A DNA stretch of 64,000 nucleotides, from NCBI RefSeq assembly GCF_014191355.1, contig NZ_JACHWM010000001.1:458589-522588 (forward strand), in the 5' to 3' direction. The stretch is from Methylobacterium sp. R2-1. GTDB lineage: Bacteria; Pseudomonadota; Alphaproteobacteria; Rhizobiales; Beijerinckiaceae. A program made the translations under genes and the position numbers. Below, piece by piece: positions 18,838 through 27,956 of this stretch. Numbering within the stretch: the stretch's first letter is position 1; each line of letters begins with the position of its first letter. Below the pieces are notes generated by a model. It saw only the letters and a list, made by a program, of their open reading frames with translations, was not told the origin of the DNA and searched no databases.

Positions 18838-20567
18838 CCGCGAGCGCATCGCCCTCCCGCGCATCCCCCGCCGCGCCGGGCCACCGGCTGCTGCTGGTGG
18901 AGGATTCGGAGACCCAGGCGCTCGAATTGCGCCTCCAGCTCGAAGCGCACGGTTTTTCCGTCCAGCGCTGCGCCACGGCGGAAGCTGCGCTCGACCTGCT
19001 CAATACCGATCTTCCGGATCTCGTCGTCGCCGACCATCACCTTCCCGGCATGAACGGTGACGAGTTCACCCGGCAGATGCGCCTGTCGCTGCGCACCCGG
19101 GCGTTGCCTGTGGTGATGCTCACCAGCGCCCGCAACGGAGAGCGCCACGGTTTCGAGAGTGGTGCCGACGCCTATGTCGAAAAATCGGCCGACCGTGATC
19201 TGCTCGTGCTGCGTATCCGCGCCCTCCTCCGCGAGCGCAAAAGCAGCGCGACGGAAGGCCCCTCCGGCGCAGCTTTCCGCCGCGGTCGCGTGCTGATCGT
19301 CGACGGCAGCGCCACCTATCGCGCCTTCTTCACCGGCCTGCTGACTCAGGAAGGCCACACCGTGGTCGCCGCCGCTGACCGCTCGGGGGCGCTCGCCGCC
19401 CTGGACGAACCCGGCGCCGGGTTCGACTGCGTGACCCTCGATCTCGTCGGCAGCGCCTATGACGGCATCGCGCTCTGCACCGAGATCGCCGAGCGCCGCA
19501 TGAAGGCGCCGGAGGGCGGCGGCAATGCCTTCCCGCTGGTCGGCATGGCCGGTGACAAGCCGGACAAAAGCCTTCTGGTCGCCGCCTTCGCCGCGGGCGC
19601 CGACGACGTGGTCTCCAAGGCCGACGGCGAGGTTCTGGCAATGCGGGTGCGCGGCCTCGTCCGCCGCCGTCTGCTGGAGGAGGACAACCGCCGCATCTCC
19701 GGCGAGTTCGGGGACCGTGAGCGGGCGGTGGAGCGCGCCCGTGCCGAGGCCGAGGCGGCGGCCGCCCGCGCCGCCCTCGCCGACGCATTGGAGCAGGCCA
19801 ATCGCGACCTTGAGGACGCCAACCGCAAGCTGACCGAAGCGCAGGCCAAGCTGGTCCAGGCCGCGAAGATGGCCTCGCTCGGCGAGCTGGTCGCCGGCAT
19901 CGCCCACGAGATCAACAATCCGCTCGCCTTCATCCTGGCGCATCAGGGCACCGTGGAGCGCTTGCTCGGCGAACTGCCGCCGCCCGAGGCGCCGGAGGGG
20001 CAGCGGGCGCTCACCAAGGCGCGCGACCGCGTCGGCTCGATGCGGCTCGGCCTGACCCGAATTCAGGATCTCGTCCTCAATCTGCGCAAGTTCTCGCGGC
20101 TCGACGAGGGCGAGCGCGGCCTCGTCAACGTGCCGGAAGCGATCGAGACGGTGCTGGCGCTGATCCAGCACAAGCTCGGCACACGCATCCGGGTCGAGCG
20201 TGATTTTTCCGGACGCCCGGAGATCTCGTGCACCCCGGCGCTGCTCAATCAGGTCGTCATGAACATCCTCGGCAACGCGGCGGATGCGATTCACGGCGAT
20301 GGCACGATCACCGTAGCGACCTACTCGGACGCCGAGACCGACCTGATCCGCATCAGCGATACCGGGCCGGGAATTCCAGAGGATTTGCGCGAAAAGATCT
20401 TCGAGCCCTTCTTCACGACGAAGCCGGTCGGATCGGGAACGGGCCTCGGCTTGGCGATTGCGTACAGCGTCGTTCAGGCGCATAGCGGCTCGCTGACCGT
20501 GGAGACGGCGCCGTGCGGCGGCGCGAGCTTCGTCATCGGCATTCCGAGGCAACCGGCACCGGTATGA
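18834..20567 (+). CDS. Double-receiver hybrid histidine kinase (CheS3-like architecture)
   Basis: This is a 577-residue soluble kinase. REC1 (about 17-135) has phospho-acceptor D67. REC2 (about 150-275) has D203 and K262 but VDG at 156-158 where VDD is expected. A coiled coil (about 285-345) leads to HisKA with H358 in GIAHEINNP, then an ATPase domain (about 455-570). The REC-REC-kinase order recalls CheS3 of the Rhodospirillum centenum Che3 pathway, where a kinase is controlled by chemosensory phosphorylation. The start overlaps the cheB stop and its stop overlaps the next start. It probably takes phosphate or regulation from the cluster's CheA. Confidence 0.88.
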   Translation: MTASASPSRASPAAPGHRLLLVEDSETQALELRLQLEAHGFSVQRCATAEAALDLLNTDLPDLVVADHHLPGMNGDEFTRQMRLSLRTRALPVVMLTSARNGERHGFESGADAYVEKSADRDLLVLRIRALLRERKSSATEGPSGAAFRRGRVLIVDGSATYRAFFTGLLTQEGHTVVAAADRSGALAALDEPGAGFDCVTLDLVGSAYDGIALCTEIAERRMKAPEGGGNAFPLVGMAGDKPDKSLLVAAFAAGADDVVSKADGEVLAMRVRGLVRRRLLEEDNRRISGEFGDRERAVERARAEAEAAAARAALADALEQANRDLEDANRKLTEAQAKLVQAAKMASLGELVAGIAHEINNPLAFILAHQGTVERLLGELPPPEAPEGQRALTKARDRVGSMRLGLTRIQDLVLNLRKFSRLDEGERGLVNVPEAIETVLALIQHKLGTRIRVERDFSGRPEISCTPALLNQVVMNILGNAADAIHGDGTITVATYSDAETDLIRISDTGPGIPEDLREKIFEPFFTTKPVGSGTGLGLAIAYSVVQAHSGSLTVETAPCGGASFVIGIPRQPAPV

Positions 20568-22432
20568 GCAAAGGCACGATTCTGGCCGTCGATGACGAGC
20601 CGGACATCCTGATCGCTCTGGAGGATCTGTTCGAGGACGAGTACCGGGTGCTCACCTCGGCCAAGCCCGAGGAGGCGCTCGAAATCCTGCGCTCCGAGCC
20701 CGACATCGCCGTCGTGGTCTCCGACCAGCGCATGCCCGGCATGACTGGCGACGCCCTGCTGGCCGAGGCGCGGGGCTTCCACGAGGCACAAGCCATCCTC
20801 CTCACCGGCTACGCCGACATCTCGGCGGTGATCGCGGCGCTGAACCGCGGCGGCATCATCGGCTATGTCGCCAAGCCCTGGGACCCGACCCTTCTACGCG
20901 CCACGGTGCGCAACGCCTACGAGCGCCACCGCCTCGGCCGTGACCTCGCGACCGAACGAGCCCTGTTGCGCGGCTTGCTTGATCACGCAGAGGAAGCGAT
21001 CTCCTTCAAGGATGCCGCTGGCCGCTTCGTGCGCCTCAATGCGCGCAAGTCCGTTCTCGTCGGCAGCACGGTCGAGGCCTGCCTCGGCCGCACCGAGACC
21101 GACGTTGCCGACACGGCCGAAGCGCGCGAGGCCGAAGCCGTGGACCGCCGCGCCATCGCGGCTGGCGAGGCCGGCTCGACGGTCATCGCCCGCGGCGCCC
21201 TCGGCGCCGAGCGCTGGTCGCACATCATCCGCGTACCGATCCGCGGCAGCGCCGGGGAGGTGACGCATCTCGCCACGATCGAGCGCGACGTGACCGAGCA
21301 GAAGAGCCTGGAGGCGCGTCTGCGCCAATCCGACAAGATGCAGGCACTCGGTACACTCGCCGGCGGCATCGCCCACGACTTCAATAACCTGCTCACGGCT
21401 ATCCTCGGCAGTCTCGAACTGGTCGGCCCCAAGATCGCCGATCAGCCCCGAGTCAAGCGCCTCGTGGACAACGCCACGGGCGCCGCGCAGCGCGGCTCGG
21501 CGCTGACGAAGCGGCTCCTCAGCTTCAGTCGCTCCAACGACGCCCATGCACGGCCCGTGGACCCGAACGCGCTGATCGAGGGCATGAGCGCGCTGTTCGG
21601 TTCGAGCCTCGGCAGCCTCGTGCGCGTCGAGCGGGATCTCGAACCCGACATGCCCTTCGCCCTGGTCGATCCGGACCAGCTCGAACTTGCGGTGCTCAAC
21701 CTCTGCATCAACGCCCGCGATGCGATGCCCGACGGCGGCACCGTCACCATCTCGACCCGCCGCGCCGAGATCCACGACGATCCCGATCTCAAACCCGGCA
21801 CCTACGCCATCGTCACGGTCGCCGACGAGGGCACCGGTATCCCGCCGGAGATTCTGGAGCGGGTCTGCGAGCCATTCTTCACCACCAAGGCGGTGGGGCA
21901 GGGGACGGGCCTCGGACTCGCCATGGTGTTCGGCCTCGCCCAGCAGGCGGGCGGACGCTTACGCATCACCAGCGAGGTCGGACAGGGCACCCGGATCGAA
22001 CTCGCCCTGCCGCGGGCCGACGGCACCGTCGAAGACAGCGAGGCGGAGGTCGCGTCGGCCGTCCCGACCGCGGCGACCCCCGCCCGCATCCTCGTGGTCG
22101 ACGACGACCCGGAGGTCCGGCACGTCACCGCCTCCTTCCTCAGCGATTTCGGCTACTCCGAGACGGAAGCGGCCGATGGCCGTAGCGCGCTGGCACTGAT
22201 GGAGCAGGGCCAGAGCTTCGACCTCGTGGTGGCGGATCTCGCCATGCCCGGCATGACCGGCGTCGAACTCGCCACCGCGATCCGGCAGCGCTTCTCCGGC
22301 GTGCCGGTGCTGCTGCTGACGGGCCATGCGGAGGCCGTGCAGATCCCGGAGGATCTGCCGGTGATGACGAAGCCCTTCGCCTCCGCCGAACTCGCCGCGC
22401 GGGTGTCGCAGCTTCTCGAAAATCCGGCCTGA
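20564..22432 (+). CDS. REC-PAS-HisKA-HATPase-REC hybrid histidine kinase
   Basis: This is a 622-residue soluble hybrid kinase. The N-terminal receiver has phospho-acceptor D54 (SDQRMPGMTG); a PAS domain lies at about 135-245; HisKA has H271 (GGIAHDFNNLL); the ATPase domain is at about 330-490; and a C-terminal receiver carries D558. The absence of membrane segments points to the cytoplasm. It is the last gene of the operon, joined to its neighbour by an ATGA overlap. The output regulator is not encoded nearby: no DNA-binding or GGDEF domain follows. Confidence 0.88.
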   Translation: MSKGTILAVDDEPDILIALEDLFEDEYRVLTSAKPEEALEILRSEPDIAVVVSDQRMPGMTGDALLAEARGFHEAQAILLTGYADISAVIAALNRGGIIGYVAKPWDPTLLRATVRNAYERHRLGRDLATERALLRGLLDHAEEAISFKDAAGRFVRLNARKSVLVGSTVEACLGRTETDVADTAEAREAEAVDRRAIAAGEAGSTVIARGALGAERWSHIIRVPIRGSAGEVTHLATIERDVTEQKSLEARLRQSDKMQALGTLAGGIAHDFNNLLTAILGSLELVGPKIADQPRVKRLVDNATGAAQRGSALTKRLLSFSRSNDAHARPVDPNALIEGMSALFGSSLGSLVRVERDLEPDMPFALVDPDQLELAVLNLCINARDAMPDGGTVTISTRRAEIHDDPDLKPGTYAIVTVADEGTGIPPEILERVCEPFFTTKAVGQGTGLGLAMVFGLAQQAGGRLRITSEVGQGTRIELALPRADGTVEDSEAEVASAVPTAATPARILVVDDDPEVRHVTASFLSDFGYSETEAADGRSALALMEQGQSFDLVVADLAMPGMTGVELATAIRQRFSGVPVLLLTGHAEAVQIPEDLPVMTKPFASAELAARVSQLLENPA

Positions 22433-22633
22433 CCGCCTCTCGGCTGCGGCGCTCGTCTGAACCTCCGGCGATGACGGTGCGCAAGGCTCCCGGCGAACCG
22501 TCGCGTACGGCGTCCGTGTCACGCTCCGCAGACCCTTTCGCGCCACGATTGCACTCCGCCTCGGCTAGGGTGAAGATGATCCTGCGCCGATCTGCTTCGC
22601 GGCGTGGAAGATTGTTTTGGAAGGATGACCTCG

Positions 22634-22807
22634 ATGGCCAGCGTCGATGTCGAGATGGTGAAATGCGCCTGCCCGGACTGCGTCTGCGTGGTCTCGCTCT
22701 CGAAAGCGGTCACCCGCGACGACAAGGCTTTCTGCTGCGACGAGTGCGCCGAGGGTCATCCGGATCACGCCGGCTGCGACCACGCCGGCTGCACCTGCCA
22801 CGGTTGA
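22634..22807 (+). CDS. Bacterial metallothionein-like protein
   Basis: This encodes 57 residues with ten cysteines (C11, C13, C16, C18, C34, C35, C38, C48, C53, C55) and several histidines near the C-terminus, matching the SmtA/BmtA pattern of CxCxxCxC followed by CCxxC and GCxxxxCxC. It should bind zinc, cadmium or copper in the cytoplasm. The ATG at 22634 has GGAAGGA 8 nt upstream, so it is preferred over the in-frame ATGs at 22604 and 22625. It is a monocistronic gene after the chemosensory operon. Confidence 0.88.
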   Translation: MASVDVEMVKCACPDCVCVVSLSKAVTRDDKAFCCDECAEGHPDHAGCDHAGCTCHG

Positions 22808-22834
22808 TCGCTTTCGACCTCGGCCGGGTGCGGC

Positions 22835-24136
22835 TCAGTGCGGCCCGGTCGGCTGCGTGTCGGTCGCTTTCGCGAGGAAGCGCATCAGCGCCTCGCGGTC
22901 CTCGGCGCTGTTGATCGTCTGCTCGGGCATCCGCGTGCCTGGCGTGTACCGCGCGGGGCCGACCTCGAACAGGCGGGCGACCGTCTCCGGGGTCCAGACG
23001 ATGTCCATGCCCCTGAGCGCCTCGGAGTAGCGATAGCCCGGAACGGCGGCGATGCGCCGGCCGAAGAGTCCGGCAAGCGTCGGACCGGCGCGGGGCGCTT
23101 CGTCCGGCGTCAGCGTGTGGCAAGCCACGCAGGCGCGAAACACCTCCGCACCGCGCTCGCCGTGGAAGGCCGCCAGCGCATCCGCCGGACGGGGCATGGC
23201 GAGCGGACCGATCGGCTCACCGTTGCTCGCGTTCCACCGCCGCACGAGGCGGTCACTGCCGCCCGTGACGAGTTCGCTCCCGTCCGGCCGCCATGCCACC
23301 GACCAGACCGGCAGGCCCGGCCCGACCAAGTTGAACAGCACCTTCCTGGTTGCCCGCTCGATCATCGCGACGCTCCCGCCGGCGCTCGCCGCGGCGATCC
23401 GGGTGCCGTCGGGGGAGGGCGCCAACGCGACGACCGGCGCTGGGCCGAGTTCGACCTGCCCCCGCACGCTTCCATCCCGCGCGAGAAATCGCACCGTCGC
23501 ATCCGCGCCTGCTGCGGCAATCTCGCCGTCAGCGGTGACGGCCAGCGCGCTGAGCGCGCTCGGCAGCGTCGCGGTCGCCACAGCCTGACCCTCCGCCGTC
23601 CAGATCCGCACGCTCGCATCGGCGCCGGCCGTGACGAGTCCGCCGCCGGGCAGGAAGGCGACGGCGTTGACGTTGCCCTTGTGCCCTTCGAGAACCCGCG
23701 CCGACCTGCCCGCGAGTGGCCAGATCCGCGCGGTGCCGTCCCAGGCGGCGGAGGCGAGCGTCGTTCCGTCCGGCGACACGGCGAGCCCGGCAACCGGGCC
23801 GGTATGCCCTTCGAGGACGCGCTCCGGCTCGGCCTGACCCAGCCGCCACAACGCAATGCGCCCGTCCTCCGAGCCGCTGGCAAAGCGCCCATCGGACAAG
23901 GCGGCGACCGCGTTCACCGCACCGTCGTGGAAGCGCAAGACGCTCAATGCCGCGCCGGTGTCGAGGCCCCAGATGATCGCCGCCTGATCGAACCCGCCGG
24001 AGACCGCGAGGCGACCATCGCCCGTGATCGCGAGCGCCCGCACCGGCCCACCGTGCCCGCGCATCTGCGCCATCGCCGGCAGCGCGAGCAGCAGGGCGGC
24101 GATCACCCCGAGAATCCGCGTCGCCCCCATTGTCAT
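22835..24136 (-). CDS. Secreted WD40-repeat protein fused to cytochrome c
   Basis: This encodes 433 residues: a signal peptide (LLLALPAMAQ), then about seven WD40-like repeats (about residues 25-320; repeated units such as GRIALWRL, GTARIWPLAG, ASVRIW, RLVRRW), then a class I cytochrome c domain (about 335-425) with the CVACH heme site and a distal Met candidate in GTRMPEQ. It should be a periplasmic electron-transfer protein. The ATG at 24136 follows GGAG at 9 nt. The redox partner is unknown. It is convergent with the metallothionein gene and divergent from the moeA-like cluster. Confidence 0.85.
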   Translation of the reverse strand: MTMGATRILGVIAALLLALPAMAQMRGHGGPVRALAITGDGRLAVSGGFDQAAIIWGLDTGAALSVLRFHDGAVNAVAALSDGRFASGSEDGRIALWRLGQAEPERVLEGHTGPVAGLAVSPDGTTLASAAWDGTARIWPLAGRSARVLEGHKGNVNAVAFLPGGGLVTAGADASVRIWTAEGQAVATATLPSALSALAVTADGEIAAAGADATVRFLARDGSVRGQVELGPAPVVALAPSPDGTRIAAASAGGSVAMIERATRKVLFNLVGPGLPVWSVAWRPDGSELVTGGSDRLVRRWNASNGEPIGPLAMPRPADALAAFHGERGAEVFRACVACHTLTPDEAPRAGPTLAGLFGRRIAAVPGYRYSEALRGMDIVWTPETVARLFEVGPARYTPGTRMPEQTINSAEDREALMRFLAKATDTQPTGPH

Positions 24137-24355
24137 CCCAACTCGCTCCATCGCAGCGGACCATAGGCGAGAGGCCGGGGCCGTGTCCGCCCGCACGGGT
24201 GAGAGTTTCTGTCTCATGCTGCGGACGGGCGCGACGCCGAACCTTGATCCGCGACCGGCGATGGCGCATCGCTCACGACGATGAGACAGGACGGCGCCCC
24301 GCATAGCATCACCGTTCCGCGCATCGCACCGTCCGCGCACGCGGACGGCTGAGCG

Positions 24356-25447
24356 ATGCGTGTGCCCTCCGCCGCCCTGATGCCGCTTGCCGAAGCCCTC
24401 TCCGGGTTGCGCAGACTCGCCGTGCCGGTCGCGCCGCGAACCGTCCCGCTGAGCCAGGCGTACGGATGCATTGCCGCGACGGCGGTTCACGCCGCTCAGC
24501 CCGTTCCGGCGGAACGCATCGCCCTGCGCGACGGCTTCGCCGTCGAGTCTGCAGGGGTCGGAGGCGCCTCGCCCTACGCGCCCGTGATGCTGCCGCGCGC
24601 GCCTGCCTGGGTCGAGGCCGGTGACGTCCTGCCCGCCGGCACCGACGCGGTGCTGCCCGCCGAGGGGTTGGAGGGCCGCAATGCCGTCGCCGAGGTCGGC
24701 GCGGGCGAAGGAATCCGCGCCGCGGGCGAAGATCTTTCCGAAGGCGACGTCCTTCTGGCCGCGGGCGAGCGGATCGCGCCGCGCCATCTCCTCGCACTCG
24801 CCGCCGCGGGTGTTCGCGAGGTCGCGATCCGCGCCGTCCGGATCCGCCTCGTCGTGACGGGCACGTTCGAGCCGGAGGCGCTGTCGCCGATGCTCGCCGC
24901 CCTGGTCGAACGGTCGGGCGGCAGCGCCGAGACGATCGCGGTGCCCGACGACCCGGAGCTCATCGCGCGCGCCATCGCGGCTAAGGGGAGCGACGCCACC
25001 TTCGTCCTCGGCGGGACCGGCTTCGGCCGCAGCGACCGCAGCGCGGAGGGGCTGGCCGGGGCCGGCCGCGTGATCGCCCATGGCCTTGCCCTGCGGCCCG
25101 GCGAGACAGCCGGCCTCGGTGAGGCGGGGGGACGGCCGGTGCTGCTCCTGCCCGGACGACCCGACGCGGCGCTCGCCAGCTTCCTGGCACTCGGCCGGCC
25201 GCTGGTCGCGGCTCTGGCCGGCATCGTTGAAGCGCCTTCCCGTGCCGGCACGCTCCGGCGCAAGATCACATCCACCGTCGGCCTCGCCGAGATCGTGTTC
25301 GTCCGCGGTCACGGATCGGAGATCGAGCCGCTCGGCGGGGCCGATCTGCCGTTGCGGCGGTTGATCGAAGCGGATGGCGCCGTGCTGGTGCCGCCGGAGC
25401 GGGAGGGGTATCCCGCGGGCAGCGAGGTCGAGGTGGTGCCGCTGTGA
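24356..25447 (+). CDS. Divergent MoeA-like molybdopterin-binding protein
   Basis: This 363-residue protein keeps the MoeA outline: RIALRDGFAVES corresponds to the DGYAV loop, LPAGTDAVLPAEG to the PxGADAVV segment, and LLLPGRPDAALASFLAL to the LPGxPxA motif. It lacks the STGDEL...PG...IYDSN block seen in the two other MoeA proteins nearby, and its GGTGFGRSD segment replaces GGxSxGxxD. It is therefore probably altered in molybdate insertion; it may bind cofactor without catalysing, or form mixed complexes. Its stop overlaps the next GTG start by 4 nt. Confidence 0.8.
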   Translation: MRVPSAALMPLAEALSGLRRLAVPVAPRTVPLSQAYGCIAATAVHAAQPVPAERIALRDGFAVESAGVGGASPYAPVMLPRAPAWVEAGDVLPAGTDAVLPAEGLEGRNAVAEVGAGEGIRAAGEDLSEGDVLLAAGERIAPRHLLALAAAGVREVAIRAVRIRLVVTGTFEPEALSPMLAALVERSGGSAETIAVPDDPELIARAIAAKGSDATFVLGGTGFGRSDRSAEGLAGAGRVIAHGLALRPGETAGLGEAGGRPVLLLPGRPDAALASFLALGRPLVAALAGIVEAPSRAGTLRRKITSTVGLAEIVFVRGHGSEIEPLGGADLPLRRLIEADGAVLVPPEREGYPAGSEVEVVPL

Positions 25448-27420
25448 GCGCGGATCGCGAACTGGATTTCACCCGACGTCTCGCCGCGGCGGCCCGTCAG
25501 GAGCAGTTCCTCACGGTGATGAGCCGGGAAGAGGCACTCGCCGCCTTCCGCGCGGCGATTCCCCACACGGCGCTGCCTCCGGAGACCGTTTCCCTGGCGC
25601 AATCGCTCGGCCGCGTGCTCGCGCGGGATGTGGCCTCGCCGATCGACGTGCCGCCCTTCGACCGTGCCCTGGTCGATGGATTTGCCCTGCGCGCCGCCGA
25701 CACCGAGGGCGCCAACGCCGCGCGGCCCCGCCGCCTCCGCCTCAACCGCGAGATCCTGGCCTGCGGCGTCGCCCCGGCGCTGCCCGTCGCCGCCGGCACC
25801 GCGACGCCGATCGCCACCGGCGGGGTGATCCCGCGCGGCGCCGATGCGGTGGTGATGGTCGAGCAGACCGAGTTTTTCGAGACCGGTGTCGCCATCGATG
25901 TGAGCAGCCCGGTCCGACCGGGGCAGTTCGTCGGCTATGCCGGCGCCGACATGGCGTTCGGCGAGACAGTCCTGCGCCGCAGCACGGTGGTGACGGCCCG
26001 CGAGATCGGGATGCTCGCCGCATGCGGACTCGCCGAGATCGCGGTGGTGCGCCGGCCGCGTGTGGCCGTGCTCTCGACGGGCGACGAACTGGTGGTGCCC
26101 GGCGAAGCGCTACGGCCGGGCGCGATCTACGATTCGAACGGCGCCATCATCGCGGCCTCGGTCATCGAGAATGGCGGCGAGCCCGTGCCGCTCGGCATCG
26201 TGCGCGACGACGAGGGCGCCCTCGAATCCGCGCTGCGCGACGCCCTGGCGCGGGGCGATCTCGTCGTGCTCTCCGGCGGCACCTCGAAGGGGGCGGGCGA
26301 CGTCTCCCACCGCATCCTGTCGCGGCTGGGCGAGCCCGGCATCCTCGTCCACGGCGTCGCGCTCAAGCCCGGCAAGCCGCTCTGCCTCGCGGTGGCCGAG
26401 GGCAAGGCGGTGGTGGTGCTGCCGGGCTTCCCGACCTCGGCGATGTTCACCTTCCACGAATTCGTGGTGCCGCTGGTGCGCGCGCTCGCGGGCCTGCCGC
26501 CGCGGGAGGAGGAGGCCGTCCAGGCGCGCCTGCCGCAGCGCTTGGCCTCCGAACTCGGCCGCACCGAGTTCGTGATGGCCTCCCTCGCGCAAGGCGAGGA
26601 CGGCCCTGTCGCCCTGCCGCTGCCGAAAGGGTCGGGCTCCGTCACCGCCTTCTCCCAGGCCGACGGCTTCTTTGCGGTGCCCGCCGCACGCTCCGGGGTG
26701 GAAGCCGGCGAGGCGGTCTCGGTGGTGCGCCTCGGCGCAGGGGTGCGGCCGCCGGACCTCACCGTCATCGGCAGCCACTGCGTCGGTCTCGACCGCGTGG
26801 TCGGGCTCCTCGCCGAGCGGGGCTTTCGCGCCCGCACCGTCTGGGTCGGCTCGGCCGGGGGACTCGCGGCCCTCCGCCGGGGCGAGTGCGACCTCGCCGC
26901 CATACACCTGCTCGACCCCGAGACCGGCCGCTACAACGCGCCCTTCCTCGAACCCGGCATGGCGCTGGCTCCCGGCTGGCGCCGCCTGCAGGGCGTGGTG
27001 TTCCGCGCCGGCGATCCCCGCTTCGAGGGCCGCAGCGCCGCCGAAGCGGTGAGAGCCGCACTCGCTGACCCAGAGTCGGTGATGGTCAACCGCAATACCG
27101 GTTCGGGCACGCGCCTCCTCGTGGATGGCCTCATCAGCACTGCGCGGCCCCCTGGCTTCTGGAACCAGCCGCGCTCGCACAACGCCGTCGCGGCGGCCGT
27201 GGCGCAGGGAAGGGCCGATTGGGGCGTGGCGATTTCGAGTGTCGCGAAGGCCTACGGCCTAGGCTTCCTGCCGCTGGCGCAGGAGCATTACGACTTTGCC
27301 TACCGCGAGGCGGATCGCGAGAAGCCGGCGCTCGCCGCCTTCCTGGCGCTGCTCGGCACCGACGCCGCCGACGCCGCCCTGACCGAACTCGGCTTCGAGC
27401 CCGGTGGAGGCGTTCCATGA
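25444..27420 (+). CDS. MoeA fused to a PBP-like (substrate-binding) domain
   Basis: This is a 658-residue protein. Residues about 25-420 are a complete MoeA with FDRALVDGFAL, PRGADAVVM, STGDELVVPG, IYDSN, LSGGTSKGAGD and LPGFPTSAM. Residues about 440-650 form a periplasmic-binding-protein-like domain without a signal peptide (LTVIGSHCVGLDRVVGLLAE, MVNRNTGSGTRLL, WGVAISSVA). Such domains bind small ligands in the cytoplasm. The enzyme part should insert Mo or W into molybdopterin, and the added domain could sense oxyanion or cofactor. It starts with GTG in a 4-nt overlap and is followed by mobB with an ATGA overlap. Confidence 0.88.
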   Translation: MSADRELDFTRRLAAAARQEQFLTVMSREEALAAFRAAIPHTALPPETVSLAQSLGRVLARDVASPIDVPPFDRALVDGFALRAADTEGANAARPRRLRLNREILACGVAPALPVAAGTATPIATGGVIPRGADAVVMVEQTEFFETGVAIDVSSPVRPGQFVGYAGADMAFGETVLRRSTVVTAREIGMLAACGLAEIAVVRRPRVAVLSTGDELVVPGEALRPGAIYDSNGAIIAASVIENGGEPVPLGIVRDDEGALESALRDALARGDLVVLSGGTSKGAGDVSHRILSRLGEPGILVHGVALKPGKPLCLAVAEGKAVVVLPGFPTSAMFTFHEFVVPLVRALAGLPPREEEAVQARLPQRLASELGRTEFVMASLAQGEDGPVALPLPKGSGSVTAFSQADGFFAVPAARSGVEAGEAVSVVRLGAGVRPPDLTVIGSHCVGLDRVVGLLAERGFRARTVWVGSAGGLAALRRGECDLAAIHLLDPETGRYNAPFLEPGMALAPGWRRLQGVVFRAGDPRFEGRSAAEAVRAALADPESVMVNRNTGSGTRLLVDGLISTARPPGFWNQPRSHNAVAAAVAQGRADWGVAISSVAKAYGLGFLPLAQEHYDFAYREADREKPALAAFLALLGTDAADAALTELGFEPGGGVP

Positions 27421-27953
27421 GCGGTCTGCGCGTCATCGGTCTGGCCGGATGGAGCGGGGCGGGCAAGACGACGCTGCTCGCCCGCCTCATCCCCGTGCTG
27501 GTCGGCCGCGGCGTGCGGGTCGCAACCCTGAAGCACGCCCACCACGCCTTCGATATCGATCACCCGGGCAAGGACTCGTTCGTCCACCGGCAGGCCGGGG
27601 CGAGCGAAGTGATCGTGTCTTCCGCGCGGATCTGGGCCCAGATCCGCGAAGTGGAAGAGGGCGCCGAAGCCACCCTGCCCGAACTGCTACGGCGGCTGAC
27701 CCCGAGTGGGCTCGCCCTGGTCGAGGGTTTCAAGCGCGCCGGGCATCCGAAGCTCGAAGTCTTCCGCTCGGCCAATGAGCGTCCGCCGCTGCACGGGGGG
27801 GACCCGCACATCGTCGGCATCGCCAGCGACGTGCCCTTCCCGCAGGCCGGCCTGCCGGTGGTCGAGCTCGACGACATCGAGGCCATCGCCGACCTTATCG
27901 TCGAGCGCGCCGAGGCCCTTGAAACGGTGCTCGCGCGTCTGGAAAGACCCTGA
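27417..27953 (+). CDS. mobB: MobB, GTP-binding protein of molybdopterin guanine dinucleotide synthesis
   Basis: This encodes 178 residues with a P-loop GWSGAGKTTLL at about residues 11-21, the LKHAHHAFDIDHPGKDS segment typical of MobB, and a GTPase-like core. MobB helps attach GMP to molybdopterin, as needed by bis-MGD enzymes such as formate dehydrogenase. The ATG at 27417 overlaps the stop of the MoeA-PBP gene, and the next moeA begins 3 nt after its stop. Confidence 0.92.
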   Translation: MSGLRVIGLAGWSGAGKTTLLARLIPVLVGRGVRVATLKHAHHAFDIDHPGKDSFVHRQAGASEVIVSSARIWAQIREVEEGAEATLPELLRRLTPSGLALVEGFKRAGHPKLEVFRSANERPPLHGGDPHIVGIASDVPFPQAGLPVVELDDIEAIADLIVERAEALETVLARLERP

Positions 27954-27956
27954 GCA

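Noticed and set aside
24137..25312. N-terminal extension of the WD40-cytochrome gene to 825 residues
   Set aside because: The extension is antisense to the moeA-like gene, and the clear signal peptide at 24136 shows the true start.
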